Part shown: positions 1-9,995 of the stretch, in pieces
How the letters are laid out: every line of letters begins with the position of its first letter
How positions within the stretch are numbered: the stretch's first letter is position 1
NCBI GenBank assembly: GCA_964019425.1
Contig: OZ025782.1
Coordinates: 1,240,001-1,304,000, forward strand
Source of the DNA: Flectonema sp. DT1601
Taxonomy: Eukaryota > Euglenozoa > Diplonemea > Diplonemida > Diplonemidae
Direction of reading: 5' to 3'
Length of the DNA stretch: 64,000 nt
Translations under genes and position numbers: made by a program
The notes under the pieces: generated by a model
The model's database searches: none
Told to the model about the DNA's origin: nothing
Seen by the model: only the letters and a program-made list of their open reading frames with translations

Positions 1-1127
1 TCCATGAGAGGTTCAGAATGGGTTTCAAGTAACCCTCTTATGAATTCCATCGCCTTCGTGAGGTCAGGATCTGATATAACGTAAGCTGTTGTAGATAACG
101 ATGGAGGGTTAGAATTGAAAATAGTATCCAGAAGTAGACCTAAGGAATCACTAAGTGGTGAACCTGACTTAGTCCAATTAGTGCTACACGACACAGCAAC
201 GTCTGGAAAGTTTGTTAGCTGTTTTAAAACAGCACAAAGCCCATCCATTTGCTCTCCAAAACCATTACTTCCTCCGATCATAATCCAATTATCTAGAACT
301 CCCCACTCATTAGGATTCTTTAAAGCAGGTAGAAACCAACAGTTAAACAACAAATGTTTTATCATAACGTTATTTGTTATTTCCTTTGCTAGCGGGTTGT
401 TGTATTCTTTAGTTCCTTTCACAGTGATCAAACGAATATCGAAGGCTGGATCTTCTAAAAAACGAAGAACTCGATCATTGTGAAGCCTTTGCGTGAGAGA
501 CAATACAAACCAAACAATGGAAGGAAGTTCCGATAGGATTATCCTCATCCTGTTTATGAATGATATTGCTCCAGACAGGATTCCCTCATCGGTTACAGCA
601 TGGTGTTCAGCGTGAAGATCTGTGCGTGTGATGATTTGTGATATATCTCTTCTGGTTGTTACGACTGTTTTAATATTTCTAACACTTGCACCTAATACTT
701 CCTGAAGATAGTCTTGTCCTTGCAAGACGCAGAGCTGTGTAAATAACAAAGTCACTACAGAGCTGTCAGGTATTCGTAAGACTTGCATTGTTGTGATTGG
801 AGTCTTCATCTCCTCTCCTAACAACACTGATATTAAATTATTATTATCATCTCTGTTGTTTCTACCGTTTACCTGTACAAGTGCTAGTAGTAGTTTTGAT
901 CTGTCAGTCACTGACGTACAGCAATTCAACAATTTTGATAAATGAATATAACCATATAAAGGATCCTCAATCCATCTCATAAGTGGTACGTAGTCACAGG
1001 CTTTCCTCACTACATATGTATCTCTCCAACTGTTCATTGGATATGTGCATCGTTGCCATCGTTTCATGTATAAATTTCTCCATTGAAAATCATTCCCCAG
1101 GGTGGTTTGAAAACGTACTTCTGACAT
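1..1127 (-). CDS. RasGAP-domain protein, GAPVD1-like (3' part beyond window)
   Basis: The frame is open from an ATG at 1127 to the left edge (about 375 codons), so the C-terminal part is missing. The start is preceded by an in-frame TAA. Near the N-terminus, residues about 15-24 (WRNLYMKRW) and a second W-R-x-x-Y motif resemble the tail that follows many F-boxes, but I see no F-box. The rest reads as a RasGAP helical domain: a VLRIPDSS loop where the arginine-finger loop should be, then YLQEVLGASVRNI, then LLFNCWFLPALKNP where classical RasGAPs have their FLR...P motif. The Arg of FLR is absent, as I remember for GAPVD1/Gapex-5, and a trailing TTAYVISD...AMEFIRGL segment also matches that family's layout. 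Its likely role is control of a Ras/Rab-type GTPase in membrane traffic. The true start is uncertain: a CAG just inside the ORF could be a splice acceptor, putting the first exon further upstream. Confidence 0.72.
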   Translation of the reverse strand, partial: MSEVRFQTTLGNDFQWRNLYMKRWQRCTYPMNSWRDTYVVRKACDYVPLMRWIEDPLYGYIHLSKLLNCCTSVTDRSKLLLALVQVNGRNNRDDNNNLISVLLGEEMKTPITTMQVLRIPDSSVVTLLFTQLCVLQGQDYLQEVLGASVRNIKTVVTTRRDISQIITRTDLHAEHHAVTDEGILSGAISFINRMRIILSELPSIVWFVLSLTQRLHNDRVLRFLEDPAFDIRLITVKGTKEYNNPLAKEITNNVMIKHLLFNCWFLPALKNPNEWGVLDNWIMIGGSNGFGEQMDGLCAVLKQLTNFPDVAVSCSTNWTKSGSPLSDSLGLLLDTIFNSNPPSLSTTAYVISDPDLTKAMEFIRGLLETHSEPLM

Positions 1128-2031
1128 TTACATTTACATTTTTTTTTTTTTTTTTTTTTAAAGATAAGTTTTTATCTATTGATCCAAAGAATAGTTTTAG
1201 TACAAAATGATATTATAAAAATGATTACCACGGAATCTGCTTGGTGATGACTACTAGAACGTTTTTTTTTTTTTTTTTTTTTTCTTCTTCCCCTATTTTT
1301 TTTTTTTTCCATTCTGTGTCAAGCTCACACCTTTAATCGGTGCCTTCAAGACTCAAATAATTACTATCGCAAGCAGATTGCCACCTAGAATCGCAACGTT
1401 AAAAAGTTTTTCAACACAAAAAGAAAACTTTCCCATCTGGGAAAACACTCGCTGAGCACAATATGTAACAAATACCTGATAGAGAAACATGTCAAAAAAA
1501 AACATTTATTTTATTTTTTTTTTTTTTTTTTGAAAGAAGAAAATGAAAAAAAAAAAAAACCATTTCCCGCAAATGTTTTGTTTGTGCACGAAACCGTGAA
1601 CCGACTTAAACTGATAAAGCTAAAGGAGGTTTACGTGTGCTGCCAACATTCTTTTTCGTTCTTACAATACTTGTTAAATGCAAAAAAAAAAGAAGTCTCT
1701 TTGCGCACTATTAAAAAACAACAACAAAAATGCTACCTTGACTTTAACTTTGCGGAACTCGGTGGTTGAAAAACACTACCGAGTATTGCTTGTAGTAAAC
1801 ACGACCTGTGCGCGAGCGGAGATTTTTGTTGCTATCACAGTATAACACCTCACTTGCAATGCAAACAACAAAAAAATATAAAATAAAAAAAAACAACAGG
1901 CTACAATAATCACGAAGGTAGAGGTCAAAACCACGACCCGCGTAGCAAATAAGTTTTTTTTTTTTCTTATCTTAATAAAGTTGGTTTGATTACCCTTTCT
2001 AACCTCCGTGTTCGTAGCCTGAAAGGCAATT
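1128..2031. other. Intergenic, homopolymer-rich
   Basis: No convincing gene. It contains T tracts of about 20 nt at 1139-1159 and 1262-1283, another T tract near 1514-1531, and A-rich stretches. Short frames on both strands here are low complexity. I see no F-box-like coding sequence that could be an upstream exon of the RasGAP gene. Confidence 0.6.
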
Positions 2032-2049
2032 GGGGGGGGGGGGGGGGGG

Positions 2050-2252
2050 TAGGGGGGGGTACAAGCATCGATTTTACGGAGATTTTGGGCACTTTCGGTT
2101 TTTTTCCGGAGAACAAGTTTTTTGGGCACCCAAATTATGAAAACTGCAACATATACCCCAAAAATGGGGATTGCGATCCAAAGAAACAGTTCTTCAGCAC
2201 TTTAGAGCAAGTCTTTGAAAAATCTCAAAAAGTGTGGACCGTGTGGTACCTG
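2050..2252 (+). repeat. Left terminal inverted repeat of the 2032-4041 element
   Basis: The outer 17 nt (2050-2066) and inner 36 nt (2217-2252) are exact inverted matches to 4010-4026 and 3834-3869. The middle about 150 nt is only partly alignable with the right arm. Confidence 0.85.
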
Positions 2253-3833
2253 AGGGGGGTGAAAACAAGGGGTGTGTTAGGAGGGCTCTCAAAAATCATA
2301 AGTAATTCCGTGCATTGAGCAATCCATAACCAGGGTTTCCCTCTGAGTTGAGTGGGGAATGAAATGGGAACCCAATTTTTATTTTTATCGGCCTGATTTG
2401 AACCTTAATAATATGCTCCACCAGACCGGGCTTGTTAATTCCCCCATCTTCGATGCTTAGGCTACTGGCCTTCTCTTGAACATCCCATGTGCTCAGCTTT
2501 TGAAATTCGGCTCGAAGCTGTGCTTCTTTCTGTACAAGATAGACAGAGGACCAATCCTTGGATGCGGATGGCAGATTAGCATTAGGCCTTGCTGTCTAGA
2601 GGTCTTCCCTGTGAGGACGGAGTGGTACTTTCAGCCCCTGTAGCGCTTCCTGTTGTGCTTGTTCTTGCCAATCTGAAGAGGGTTGGTGGTCCTGCGTTGA
2701 TGTGGTAGCCTTTGGAAGTCCGTGTGCCTCTGGAATATGTTGTACGTTATCAGTAGGGCAGCCCTCACTCCAATGGTTCCATCAGTTGACTAAGAACTAT
2801 CAACAACACTGAATAACCTCCCCATCCCTTGAGGGGTGCAGGATGACAACGAACACAACGGTTGTTAGCTTCAGCCCACGAGCATGACGGGCACTAGAGG
2901 AAGTATCATGTTGCAGCGATGTGATGGAGGGTGAGGAGGAAGCTGCTGCTTCAAGAAGTCAGGTCACTGACAGATCACCTGTGAATTCATCAACAAGTCG
3001 GACTGTCCTTCGAGATATAGTCGGGGACTTCGACCCGCTTCCCTTCTGTCTGTGCACCGGCGACGTCAACTGTGTCACTCACTCAGGGCTTTGTTGGATG
3101 TCTCTGCGCCGATCCCTTCTTGCCGCAATATCTGCAGTGTAGTTACGACTCCAAGACTTTAGGAGTAAATCCCCCTCGCTTGGGTACAGTTGCAAGCGGA
3201 TGTCTCTTCCGTACTTCTTCGAATGCTGCATGTACTAGAGTGTCTTGTATGCCCCGCTGGTGAGTATGGTTGGGTCTTCTGAAGTGATGCCTCGAACGGC
3301 TTTTTGGATGGGGCATGTTGCCCTATGTCGCTGCTGCTTATCTATGGCACTACTATTTGAGGCACTACCACTACAGCTGTCTTCAGGCTTATCCCTGTTT
3401 GGGGTACAGACGTGGCGCTTTCTCTATTCTCTGAGCCTTCTGTGATCGCGATTCAGATACTGGACGTTTCTTGACCCCTTTCTCACGCGTATCTTACTTC
3501 TGACTGTCCAAGTGCTGTTGAGTGACTTCGGGGATGTCTCGGGAGGTGTTTTCATGCACTCTGGGATCAATGCTCTCCTCCGCAGAATGACTTTGTGAGC
3601 TGCCCTGCAGAACGTTGTTTTCCGCTGCGATATCCTGCCCGTGAGCCTCGTGGCCTCAAGCATGGCCGAGCGAGAGCGCTGTTCTTTTTCGTGGCGTGTT
3701 CTTGAGGCGGAAACTGATACGGAAACGGTATATTAGCAAACTGCGCATACAGGGGCACACCAAGACTCACCTCTTCTCATTGTAAAAAAAGATTATTTGA
3801 AGGTGCATTTCACAGGCCTCAAAATTGGACCCC

Positions 3834-4026
3834 CAGGTACCACACGGTCCACACTTTTTGAGATTTTTCATTCCTTTGCCGAAATCAGCCAAATCGAGGT
3901 TTTTTCGGCCCCGAAATCACATTTTTGGGGGTTCTGATGGGGTCCTGGGTATTTTTTGCCCCCGGGAAGGTTATATTTACCAAAATTCGGAAAAAGTACT
4001 TTATCGACAGCTTGTACCCCCCCCTA
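3834..4026 (-). repeat. Right terminal inverted repeat of the 2032-4041 element
   Basis: Inverted partner of 2050-2252. Its outer part contains a perfect 18-bp palindrome when the first eight bases of the G run are included: eight C, TA, eight G at 4017-4034. Confidence 0.85.
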
Positions 4027-4128
4027 GGGGGGGGGGGGGGGTTAACTGTTTGAGCGTATTTATAATGATATAAATTTATGTATTATATCAAAGTTGACAA
4101 ATTGGGGGTTAAAATAAAGGTCATGGGA

Positions 4129-5577
4129 CTAATTGTATTTCGAAAGGAACTCTTTCTGAAAATTTTCCATCCGAGAGACAACCTTGTCAAGGAGATCTTC
4201 AGGTGGGAGAATAGTAGTTCTGAAATGATGTGTTCCATCTGCCTGTCCGAATCCAGAACCAGGAACAACAAGAATACCCGTCTTCTCTAGAAGTTGCAAA
4301 CACCAGAATGCATCTGGGACCATACCCTGTTCCTGAGCAGCTTCAATCGCTTTTTTAGGTAGTTCTAGTTTTGGAAAAGCATACATCGATCCAGTTACCG
4401 GCTGAGTAGAAATACCAGGAATGTTATTGAATCCGTCAGTTACGGTTTTCGCACGGCGACGAAGACTCTCTTTGAGTTCATTCACTTCCTTGTTGAAAAG
4501 ATCAAATGAGATATCTGTTTCCTTCGGAGGAGTCATCATAAGATCAACGAGGATTTGACCATTAACGTTTGGACAAAGACTAATAGATTGAAGCTTTAAT
4601 AGAAGGTCTTTAACTTCGGGATTCAGATGACAGACTTCCATGTATCCTCCTCTCTTTCCACATTCAGCAATAACACCTTTAGAAACAGAATGGAATGAAA
4701 CTAGTGGTAGTTTTGGGAAATTCTTAGCAACAACTTCCTTAAACGATACGAAGTTCAAGTCATCAACGTAGATGTTGTTTTGGTAAACCTCATCAGCGAG
4801 TACCATCAATGAGTTCTTCTCAGCGAATGCACACACTTCTATCATCTCTTCTCTAGTCATAACTTGACCAGTTGGATTGCCAGGGTTAATAACGACTATA
4901 GCTCTTGTTCTGATACCCTTTTCCTTGGCTTTATCAACTGAAGCCTGTAGCTGTTCAATGCTTGCCTTCCATTGGTTATTTTCGTCAAGGTAGTACGGAA
5001 CAGGTGCTCCATTCAAAGTAGTCAGAGTTGCACTATATAACGGATACTGTGGAAGAGGGATAAGAATACCATCTTGGCTGTTTGTTATTAAGCAGTTCAA
5101 CACTATTTTAATACCTGGTGATGCTCCGTCAGTGAGGAAAATGTCACTCGCCTCCGCAGGTACTCCGTCACGCTTTGCTAAAGCATCTGCTAAGTTTTGA
5201 CGTATCCATTCATAACCTTGAGAGTGAGTGTACGCACCTGTTTTATTGAAATGACCAACACCTTCAAGCATTAACCTAGCCCTCGCTATGACATCTACAG
5301 GGAACTCTCTGGTGATGTTTTCATTGTCCAGTAGCCAAGGACAGTTAATCAAAGCAGCTACTTGTCTGTAGTACGTTATTGGCTTTTGAAGAAGTGCCTG
5401 TGGATTTCCTATATTACAAGCAATGACTTCATCGAATGGAAAAGAATCTTTATCCTTTGACAATGCCTTTTCAATCTCTGATCCCCTTGCTACGATCTTT
5501 CCTCTAACAGCGTATTCAGCCGCAACCAGGTTTTTATTCATAGTTGACAGCCCATGGGTTTCATCCCAATTCGTCAT
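4129..5577 (-). CDS. Alanine aminotransferase
   Basis: Complete 482-residue PLP-dependent class I/II aminotransferase of the alanine transaminase type, interconverting alanine and 2-oxoglutarate with pyruvate and glutamate. Family signatures are clear: GNPQALLQKPITYYRQV near residue 57, LTDGASPGI at 148-156, NPGNPTG at 231-237, ADEVYQNN at 261-268, and the Schiff-base lysine in HSVSKG at residue 300, followed by the RGGYMEV segment characteristic of alanine rather than aspartate transaminases. The length matches the family. The N-terminus has no obvious mitochondrial presequence, so a cytosolic enzyme is likely. A CAG acceptor lies 20 nt upstream of the ATG (AG at 5598-5599). The 3' end lies about 90 nt from the transposon at 2032-4041, which therefore sits beyond the stop codon and does not break the gene. 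Confidence 0.95.
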   Translation of the reverse strand: MTNWDETHGLSTMNKNLVAAEYAVRGKIVARGSEIEKALSKDKDSFPFDEVIACNIGNPQALLQKPITYYRQVAALINCPWLLDNENITREFPVDVIARARLMLEGVGHFNKTGAYTHSQGYEWIRQNLADALAKRDGVPAEASDIFLTDGASPGIKIVLNCLITNSQDGILIPLPQYPLYSATLTTLNGAPVPYYLDENNQWKASIEQLQASVDKAKEKGIRTRAIVVINPGNPTGQVMTREEMIEVCAFAEKNSLMVLADEVYQNNIYVDDLNFVSFKEVVAKNFPKLPLVSFHSVSKGVIAECGKRGGYMEVCHLNPEVKDLLLKLQSISLCPNVNGQILVDLMMTPPKETDISFDLFNKEVNELKESLRRRAKTVTDGFNNIPGISTQPVTGSMYAFPKLELPKKAIEAAQEQGMVPDAFWCLQLLEKTGILVVPGSGFGQADGTHHFRTTILPPEDLLDKVVSRMENFQKEFLSKYN

Positions 5578-5838
5578 TATATGTAACTTATAGTAACCTG
5601 ATTAATTAAAGATAAAATGATATTAAGATAAAAAAAGTAACAGATAAAAAAATAATTGCATTATTATTATTATTTAAATAGACGATCAACAAGGCAAGAA
5701 GGGAATAAATCGATCATTACTACAGATTCTAAACAGTAAGTATTTCCTCCCCCTTTCTTTAGTGGGACGGTATTTTCCTTATGTTTTTTTTTTTTTTTTT
5801 TTTTAAAAACTCAAAAAGGCGGAAGCTATATCATATAA

Positions 5839-6486
5839 TCACGTAAAAGCTGGTTTCTTTCCAACAGGCTTTGCTGAAGTCACTCTGTGTATGGTAGTGT
5901 ACGTTGGAACTTTTGCCTTTATATGTTTTGATGCGTCTGGTCCTCCATTTTCTTCCAATAATATCAAAACAGATTCTATTGACTCCCGATAAGTCTTACT
6001 AGAGAGATGTCTAGCAATACCTTGTAATAGACTTGGGAGGTATTTATTAAGATGAGGACCAACAGCTGATGATATAAGACCTATTGCTTTAACACCTTTT
6101 GAAAGGCATTCAGGTTCGTAAAGAACAGCTCTAATATGAGGTATTATTTTATCAATAAGAGGAACGACTGTTCGTTCTCCTATTCCCGGACGCACTAGTA
6201 TACTTTCGAATAGAGCAGGAGCAAGGAAAACACCTGGATGAGCTGTTTCTCGAAGTCCTTCAGCTGCTAACATCAGTAGTCGACCTTCTTCTACTTCTTC
6301 AGGTTTACAATCCCAAACTAGTCTCATCGTATTACCTGTATGACCGATGTGTACTGGGATACTTCCAGCTGAGTGTTCTTGTGAAAATGCGGTTTTACAT
6401 CTTGACTTCTTGCCTCCAAAAGGATCAGTAAATCCTCCAGTTGGATCCAATCGAGTTGACAACTTCTTCTTCGCAGTTGTATTCAT
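5839..6486 (-). CDS. PACRGL: PACRG-like protein (PACRGL)
   Basis: Complete 215-residue protein. After a basic N-terminus with a DPFGGKKSRCKTAF segment it carries the helical-repeat core of the ParkinCoregulated family. The segments LAAEGLRETAHPG, LIDKIIPHIRAVLYEP, GLISSAVGPHLNKYLPSLL, LEENGGPDASKHIKAKVPTY and the terminal TIHR match my memory of PACRGL rather than PACRG itself. PACRG-family proteins are linked to axonemal microtubule doublets, so its presence implies a flagellated cell. A clear splice acceptor (ATTACAG, AG at 6501-6502) lies 14 nt before the ATG. The gene follows the cyclin-like gene on the same strand. Start and length agree with the family. Confidence 0.92.
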   Translation of the reverse strand: MNTTAKKKLSTRLDPTGGFTDPFGGKKSRCKTAFSQEHSAGSIPVHIGHTGNTMRLVWDCKPEEVEEGRLLMLAAEGLRETAHPGVFLAPALFESILVRPGIGERTVVPLIDKIIPHIRAVLYEPECLSKGVKAIGLISSAVGPHLNKYLPSLLQGIARHLSSKTYRESIESVLILLEENGGPDASKHIKAKVPTYTTIHRVTSAKPVGKKPAFT

Positions 6487-6817
6487 TTTTTATAGAAATC
6501 CTGTAATGGTAATTATTTAATTGAGTGATTAAGTTAACAATAAATATATCAATAGAAAGTAAACCGGTAGAATACCCGCAAGACTGTGAGAGGAAGATAA
6601 TGAGAGATGGTGAGGCGAATGGCTCTCCTTTATGTAACAAGCGGTAAATAAGGAATTGGTAAATGTGATATGTGAGATGAGAAGAAAGTAAAACACGCAA
6701 TAGCGTGTCGTCTCCCTCCAATATGGTAATGGACAGGTCGGAGAGGTCGCAGAGGGAAGGATTGGCAATTTCATAAAAAAGTTTAATTGTTTTTGAAATC
6801 AAAAAAAAAAAAAAAGA
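6487..6817. other. Intergenic between PACRGL and the cyclin-like gene
   Basis: 331 nt. It holds the short leader and splice acceptor of PACRGL at 6501-6502 and, at the far end, the A-rich 3' flank of the cyclin-like gene (A14 near 6800). I see no further gene. Confidence 0.6.
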
Positions 6818-7708
6818 TTATTTCGATACTTCCAAAACAATAGTTTTCGAAATTTTCATTCTCATGTGTGATATTTCTGATTTGTCTCTCTTTCTTTTTG
6901 AGTCGCTAGACCTACTCGACACCGGTCGTGATGTCGGTCTGGAAGGTACCGAAACAGTAATACATGTTGACAGCGCACCGCGTAATTGAATTGTAGCTAC
7001 TCGGAGTTTTTGGGTATTCAATTTGAGAACTGACGAGGCTTCAGCCTCAACATCTACAGAACTTCTTCGACAGTCACATGATAATATCATCGCAGCTGAG
7101 AAATAACGAACATTCTCACGACTAAAATAGAATTCGAGGAGACTACGAACACCATTATGAGAAGAGCAGATCTTTAAGACACACCAAAAGGTTTTGGAAC
7201 ACTGATCTCTAATTGCCTGAGGCTTTGATTCATTGACACGGTGTAAGAAGTACTCAATCCAATCCCATATAGGAAATGTTACATCAAACTTAAAGTTAAG
7301 TTTATTTAATGTGTAGCATTCTGTTGCAGCGAAGTCATGAGCTGTGAGTTGTGTTACTTGCAGATGTTCAGCAGTGGAAATCATTTCAAACTTCCCTAGA
7401 AGCTGACTCAGAGAGGTAAGTACTTGTCTCGTTGTCACGTCTCGCTCCCATAATTTACCAGATATCAGAAGACAAGATAAGCCAATCTCAATTGCTTGAG
7501 TTCGAGACATTGCCTTGCTGTTATTACACATCCGTACGAATAACACAAATGATGAAAACAGTGTTGACTGTCCTAGTCGAAGTAACTTACAGCAGACGAC
7601 TACAATTTTCAAGGCTGTGAGGTGTTCAGCAACAGCTTCAATGAACTTACTTGCATCACCGTCAGTTCTTGAAAAGAATAATTCTGTTCTTTCTAACAAG
7701 TGTTTCAT
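6818..7708 (-). CDS. Cyclin-like protein
   Basis: Start set at the ATG at 7708, giving 296 residues. A longer frame upstream has no ATG, and a CACAG acceptor (AG at 7722-7723) sits 13 nt before this ATG. The middle of the protein looks like a cyclin box: AIEIGLSCLLISGKLWERD, then LTAHDFAATECYTLNKLNFKFDVTFPIWDWIEYFL, which fits the helix-4/5 pattern ending in E...L..L.F....TP of cyclins. A second helical part (YFSAAMILSCDCR) could be a C-terminal cyclin fold. The last about 45 residues are basic and Ser/Arg rich (SRPTSRPVSSRSSDSKRKRDK), plausibly a nuclear-localisation tail. It would be a CDK regulatory subunit, but I cannot assign a cyclin class and no destruction box is obvious. Confidence 0.65.
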   Translation of the reverse strand: MKHLLERTELFFSRTDGDASKFIEAVAEHLTALKIVVVCCKLLRLGQSTLFSSFVLFVRMCNNSKAMSRTQAIEIGLSCLLISGKLWERDVTTRQVLTSLSQLLGKFEMISTAEHLQVTQLTAHDFAATECYTLNKLNFKFDVTFPIWDWIEYFLHRVNESKPQAIRDQCSKTFWCVLKICSSHNGVRSLLEFYFSRENVRYFSAAMILSCDCRRSSVDVEAEASSVLKLNTQKLRVATIQLRGALSTCITVSVPSRPTSRPVSSRSSDSKRKRDKSEISHMRMKISKTIVLEVSK

Positions 7709-8277
7709 TATTGTTATATACCTGTGTGGGGTGGGTGACTCGATAACTAAAGCAATATGAAACTGGCTAAAACGAATATAGGATTCGGGGTAGGAGGACA
7801 AAGCAATTTTGTTCAAAATATCGATAAGTTCTCAGCGTGTGAATACATGTTTTCTATTGTGTAAAAATAACAGAATGGATACTTAAAAAACTAAACAACA
7901 CAACACTATCTCACGCAAGACAAAAACTTCCAAAAAAAAACACACACACACACACACACATGATGTGTCGTCAAGAAAACCGGAGTAGCCGGCAACTTTA
8001 ACACAACTTATGCTAGCAACCAGACACGCTTATAACTCACGCAACGGAGAACAACGATTCTCCTTTATTAGCAACCTTGAGGCATAATAAAAGAACGAAA
8101 TACACAATACAAATTGATTAATATTTTTTTTGTTTCATGCCTTTTTTTTTTTTTCATCACACGGCGAAGACACATGCTTTGGAACAAAGCATCGAGTGAT
8201 ATACAATAAATAGAAACAAACAGCAACATAAAAAAATAATTGCGTAGATTTTTATGTTATTAAAAAAAATGCTTTAA
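7709..8277. other. Intergenic before the piggyBac remnant
   Basis: Holds the leader and acceptor of the cyclin-like gene, a CA microsatellite at 7941-7960 and A/T-rich DNA. No gene seen. It ends in the TTAA target site of the transposon (8274-8277). Confidence 0.6.
7941..7960. repeat. CA dinucleotide microsatellite (10 units)
   Basis: Ten uninterrupted CA units preceded by an A run. Confidence 0.97.
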
Positions 8278-8485
8278 CCCTTTAAGCCCTGAAGGCCACT
8301 ATAGTGGCCTTTCGCGTTTTTTTTTTTTTGACAAAGGGGAAAAATGTACCTTGTGAGTACAAGGGTGGAGCCAGAGCTGCCCAAAAACGACAAATTTTAT
8401 GTGGGATCGTGCTGCAAAAATCACCAGCTTTTTCTGAGAAAAAGTTCATTTTTTTTTTTCTGCACTGGGAACAGTCTTAGCCAGG

Positions 8486-8776
8486 TTGCCCATGACTATC
8501 CCATGTTTTCAGCCAAAAATTAAAATCCCTAAAACTATTTCCATCGAAAATGATTCAGTAGGGTCACCTATCCCAGATTCGGGTGCTCCTGAGTCTTCTT
8601 CGAGCGATGAAAAGAGTACAATAGAGCCAAGCATTTCCCCTCTGAAATGGAGCAAGAAAATCACCAAGGTAAGACGACACACGTTTCGGCGGTCCTTGCA
8701 GGACATGTCAGACCTGAAATTGATGAAGGAACTGCAGAAATTTGAACTTGTGTTCACCCCAAAGGTGATGAGATGA
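8486..8776 (+). pseudogene. piggyBac transposase N-terminal fragment
   Basis: 96-codon frame inside the piggyBac element. It is acidic and serine-rich (PDSGAPESSSSDEKS) then basic (KWSKKITKVRRHTFRR), as expected for the poorly conserved N-terminal region of these transposases. Assigned by position rather than by a diagnostic motif. Confidence 0.5.
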
Positions 8777-9244
8777 TTTCGCACTGCAGCAACAACTAGG
8801 CACTCAATCTTAACGTAGCTGAACTCAAACTCTCTTTAGGACTCAATATCCTCGTGGGTCTCTGTGATAAACCAAATATCTCAGATTACAGGAACGGTAC
8901 ATCAGACCCAGCGTACACACCCCACTTCGCTTCCTGAGATCGGTTCCTCTAAATTCGAACCAATCTAAAGTTTTACACTGTCACCAACCCCGTACCTACT
9001 GACAAGCTCTACAAAATCCGCAGCTTTTGGGAAACAATAGTTCCCAAATGGTCCGAGATCAATAAGGCGGAGGCGCAGGGACGGGTGGAGAAGTTCTCTG
9101 CCTCGTACTTTCAGTCCTAGCACAATGTGCATCACATAAATTCAGGGACAATCCAAAAGAAGTACATGTCTTCAGCACATTGCCTCTCGAGGAGAATTAT
9201 GAGACAGCCACGTGATGGACTAAAATAAGGAAATCTATCAAAAA

Positions 9245-9487
9245 GTGACTATCGACTTACCGGTACAGATCCATCAGTACAACAAGCTAATGGGTGGTGT
9301 TGACCTCGTAGACGGTATCAGGGGGAAGGCAAGAAGAACTCTGATGACAAAACGCTGGACCCTGAAAGTCTTTCACTACTTGTTAGAGATTTCTATCTTC
9401 AATGTTTTCACCCTCCAAAAGAAGTCTGAAAAAAGACGTCGGGACATATGCTCAGTTCAAAAAGAGGCTATGTTCTCAACTTATTGA
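9245..9487 (+). pseudogene. piggyBac transposase fragment with the MGGVD block
   Basis: 80-codon frame. QIHQYNKLMGGVDLVD followed by RRTLMTKRWTLKVFHYLLEISIFN is the signature C-terminal part of the DDE_Tnp_1_7 (piggyBac) domain, including the third acidic catalytic position in GGVD. The first two catalytic aspartates are not present in the preceding sequence. Downstream, basic frames up to 9790 may derive from the transposase tail, but no intact C-terminal zinc-binding motif is visible. Confidence 0.85.
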
Positions 9488-9995
9488 TCACGGAACACAC
9501 CAAACTCACACAAAATGTCACTACCTACGAAAATTCGGTATTTTTGGGGACTGCAGTTCACGGATTTGTTCTCAAAAAAAGTAAGGTCATCGATTTCTTG
9601 TTCAAAAAGCGAGGTTTTCTTATGCATGGATCCCTGCTTCGAACAATATCACGAAAATATTGACAAGTATTCAGCCCCTGTTTGCAACAACCATACCTTT
9701 GCTACACACAATCATATCCCACCGAAAAACATGAAACGGAAGCACTCTACTCCTACAACATTGCTAAAATCAAAGCGAACCCAGGGGTCCTAAGTAACAG
9801 TGTTTTTTTAGGCTGTTGTTGCATTTTCTCAAGTTATTTTGGCCCCCTTGCGGGCTGACCTCAGTTTTTTTTCAATGCGCGGGGGGGTGTCTTTCACCCT
9901 GTAATTTTTTTGTATTTTTCCCCACACCCCTTTTCCCCTTTGTCAAATTTTTCGATTTTTCTCAAAAACAGGGTTTTTGGCCTCTTATTAGAGGG

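Larger units (their letters stand above)
2032..4041. mobile_element. DNA transposon with long terminal inverted repeats, family unassigned
   Basis: The two ends are inverted copies of each other. A 17-nt tip (TA, eight G, TACAAGC) at 2050-2066 is repeated inverted at 4010-4026. A perfect 36-nt inverted match links 2217-2252 with 3834-3869. Between these blocks the arms have diverged and differ slightly in length. Each tip is flanked outside by a long G run (2032-2049 and 4027-4041 on the + strand). The right side is followed directly by TTAA (4042-4045), the left by CAATT, so the borders are not symmetrical. The interior (about 2290-3790) is more GC-rich than its surroundings and has short coding-like stretches, mostly readable on the minus strand, but no transposase motif I recognise. 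TTAA and the G/C palindrome near the tip hint at a piggyBac relative; the 200-bp arms would also fit a Mutator-like element. It looks decayed. Confidence 0.7.
8278..9995 (+). mobile_element. piggyBac-superfamily DNA transposon, decayed copy
   Basis: 1718-bp element bracketed by TTAA on both sides (8274-8277 and 9996-9999), the hallmark target duplication of piggyBac. Termini are imperfect inverted repeats beginning CCCT: the left reads CCCTTTAAGCCCTGAAGGCC and the right, inverted, CCCTCTAATAAGAGGCC. A second, subterminal inverted pair of 14 nt (GACAAAGGGGAAAA) is exact between 8330-8343 and 9931-9944. The left tip contains a perfect 20-bp palindrome at 8292-8311. The + strand carries fragments of a piggyBac transposase: an acidic N-terminal piece (8486-8776), a middle piece around 8800-9100 with DKLYKIRSFWE-like sequence, and the conserved YNKLMGGVDLVD block (9245-9487). 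Much of the catalytic core between the second and third pieces is missing and stops are present, so this copy cannot encode its own transposase. Confidence 0.92.

Noticed and set aside
1776-2129. Minus-strand 117-codon frame as a gene
   Set aside because: Driven by homopolymers (poly-Pro from the G run, poly-Lys/Phe) and overlapping the transposon tip; no ATG-linked acceptor or similarity.
2032-4041. LTR element
   Set aside because: The end repeats are inverted, not direct, and no reverse transcriptase, protease or integrase sequence is visible.
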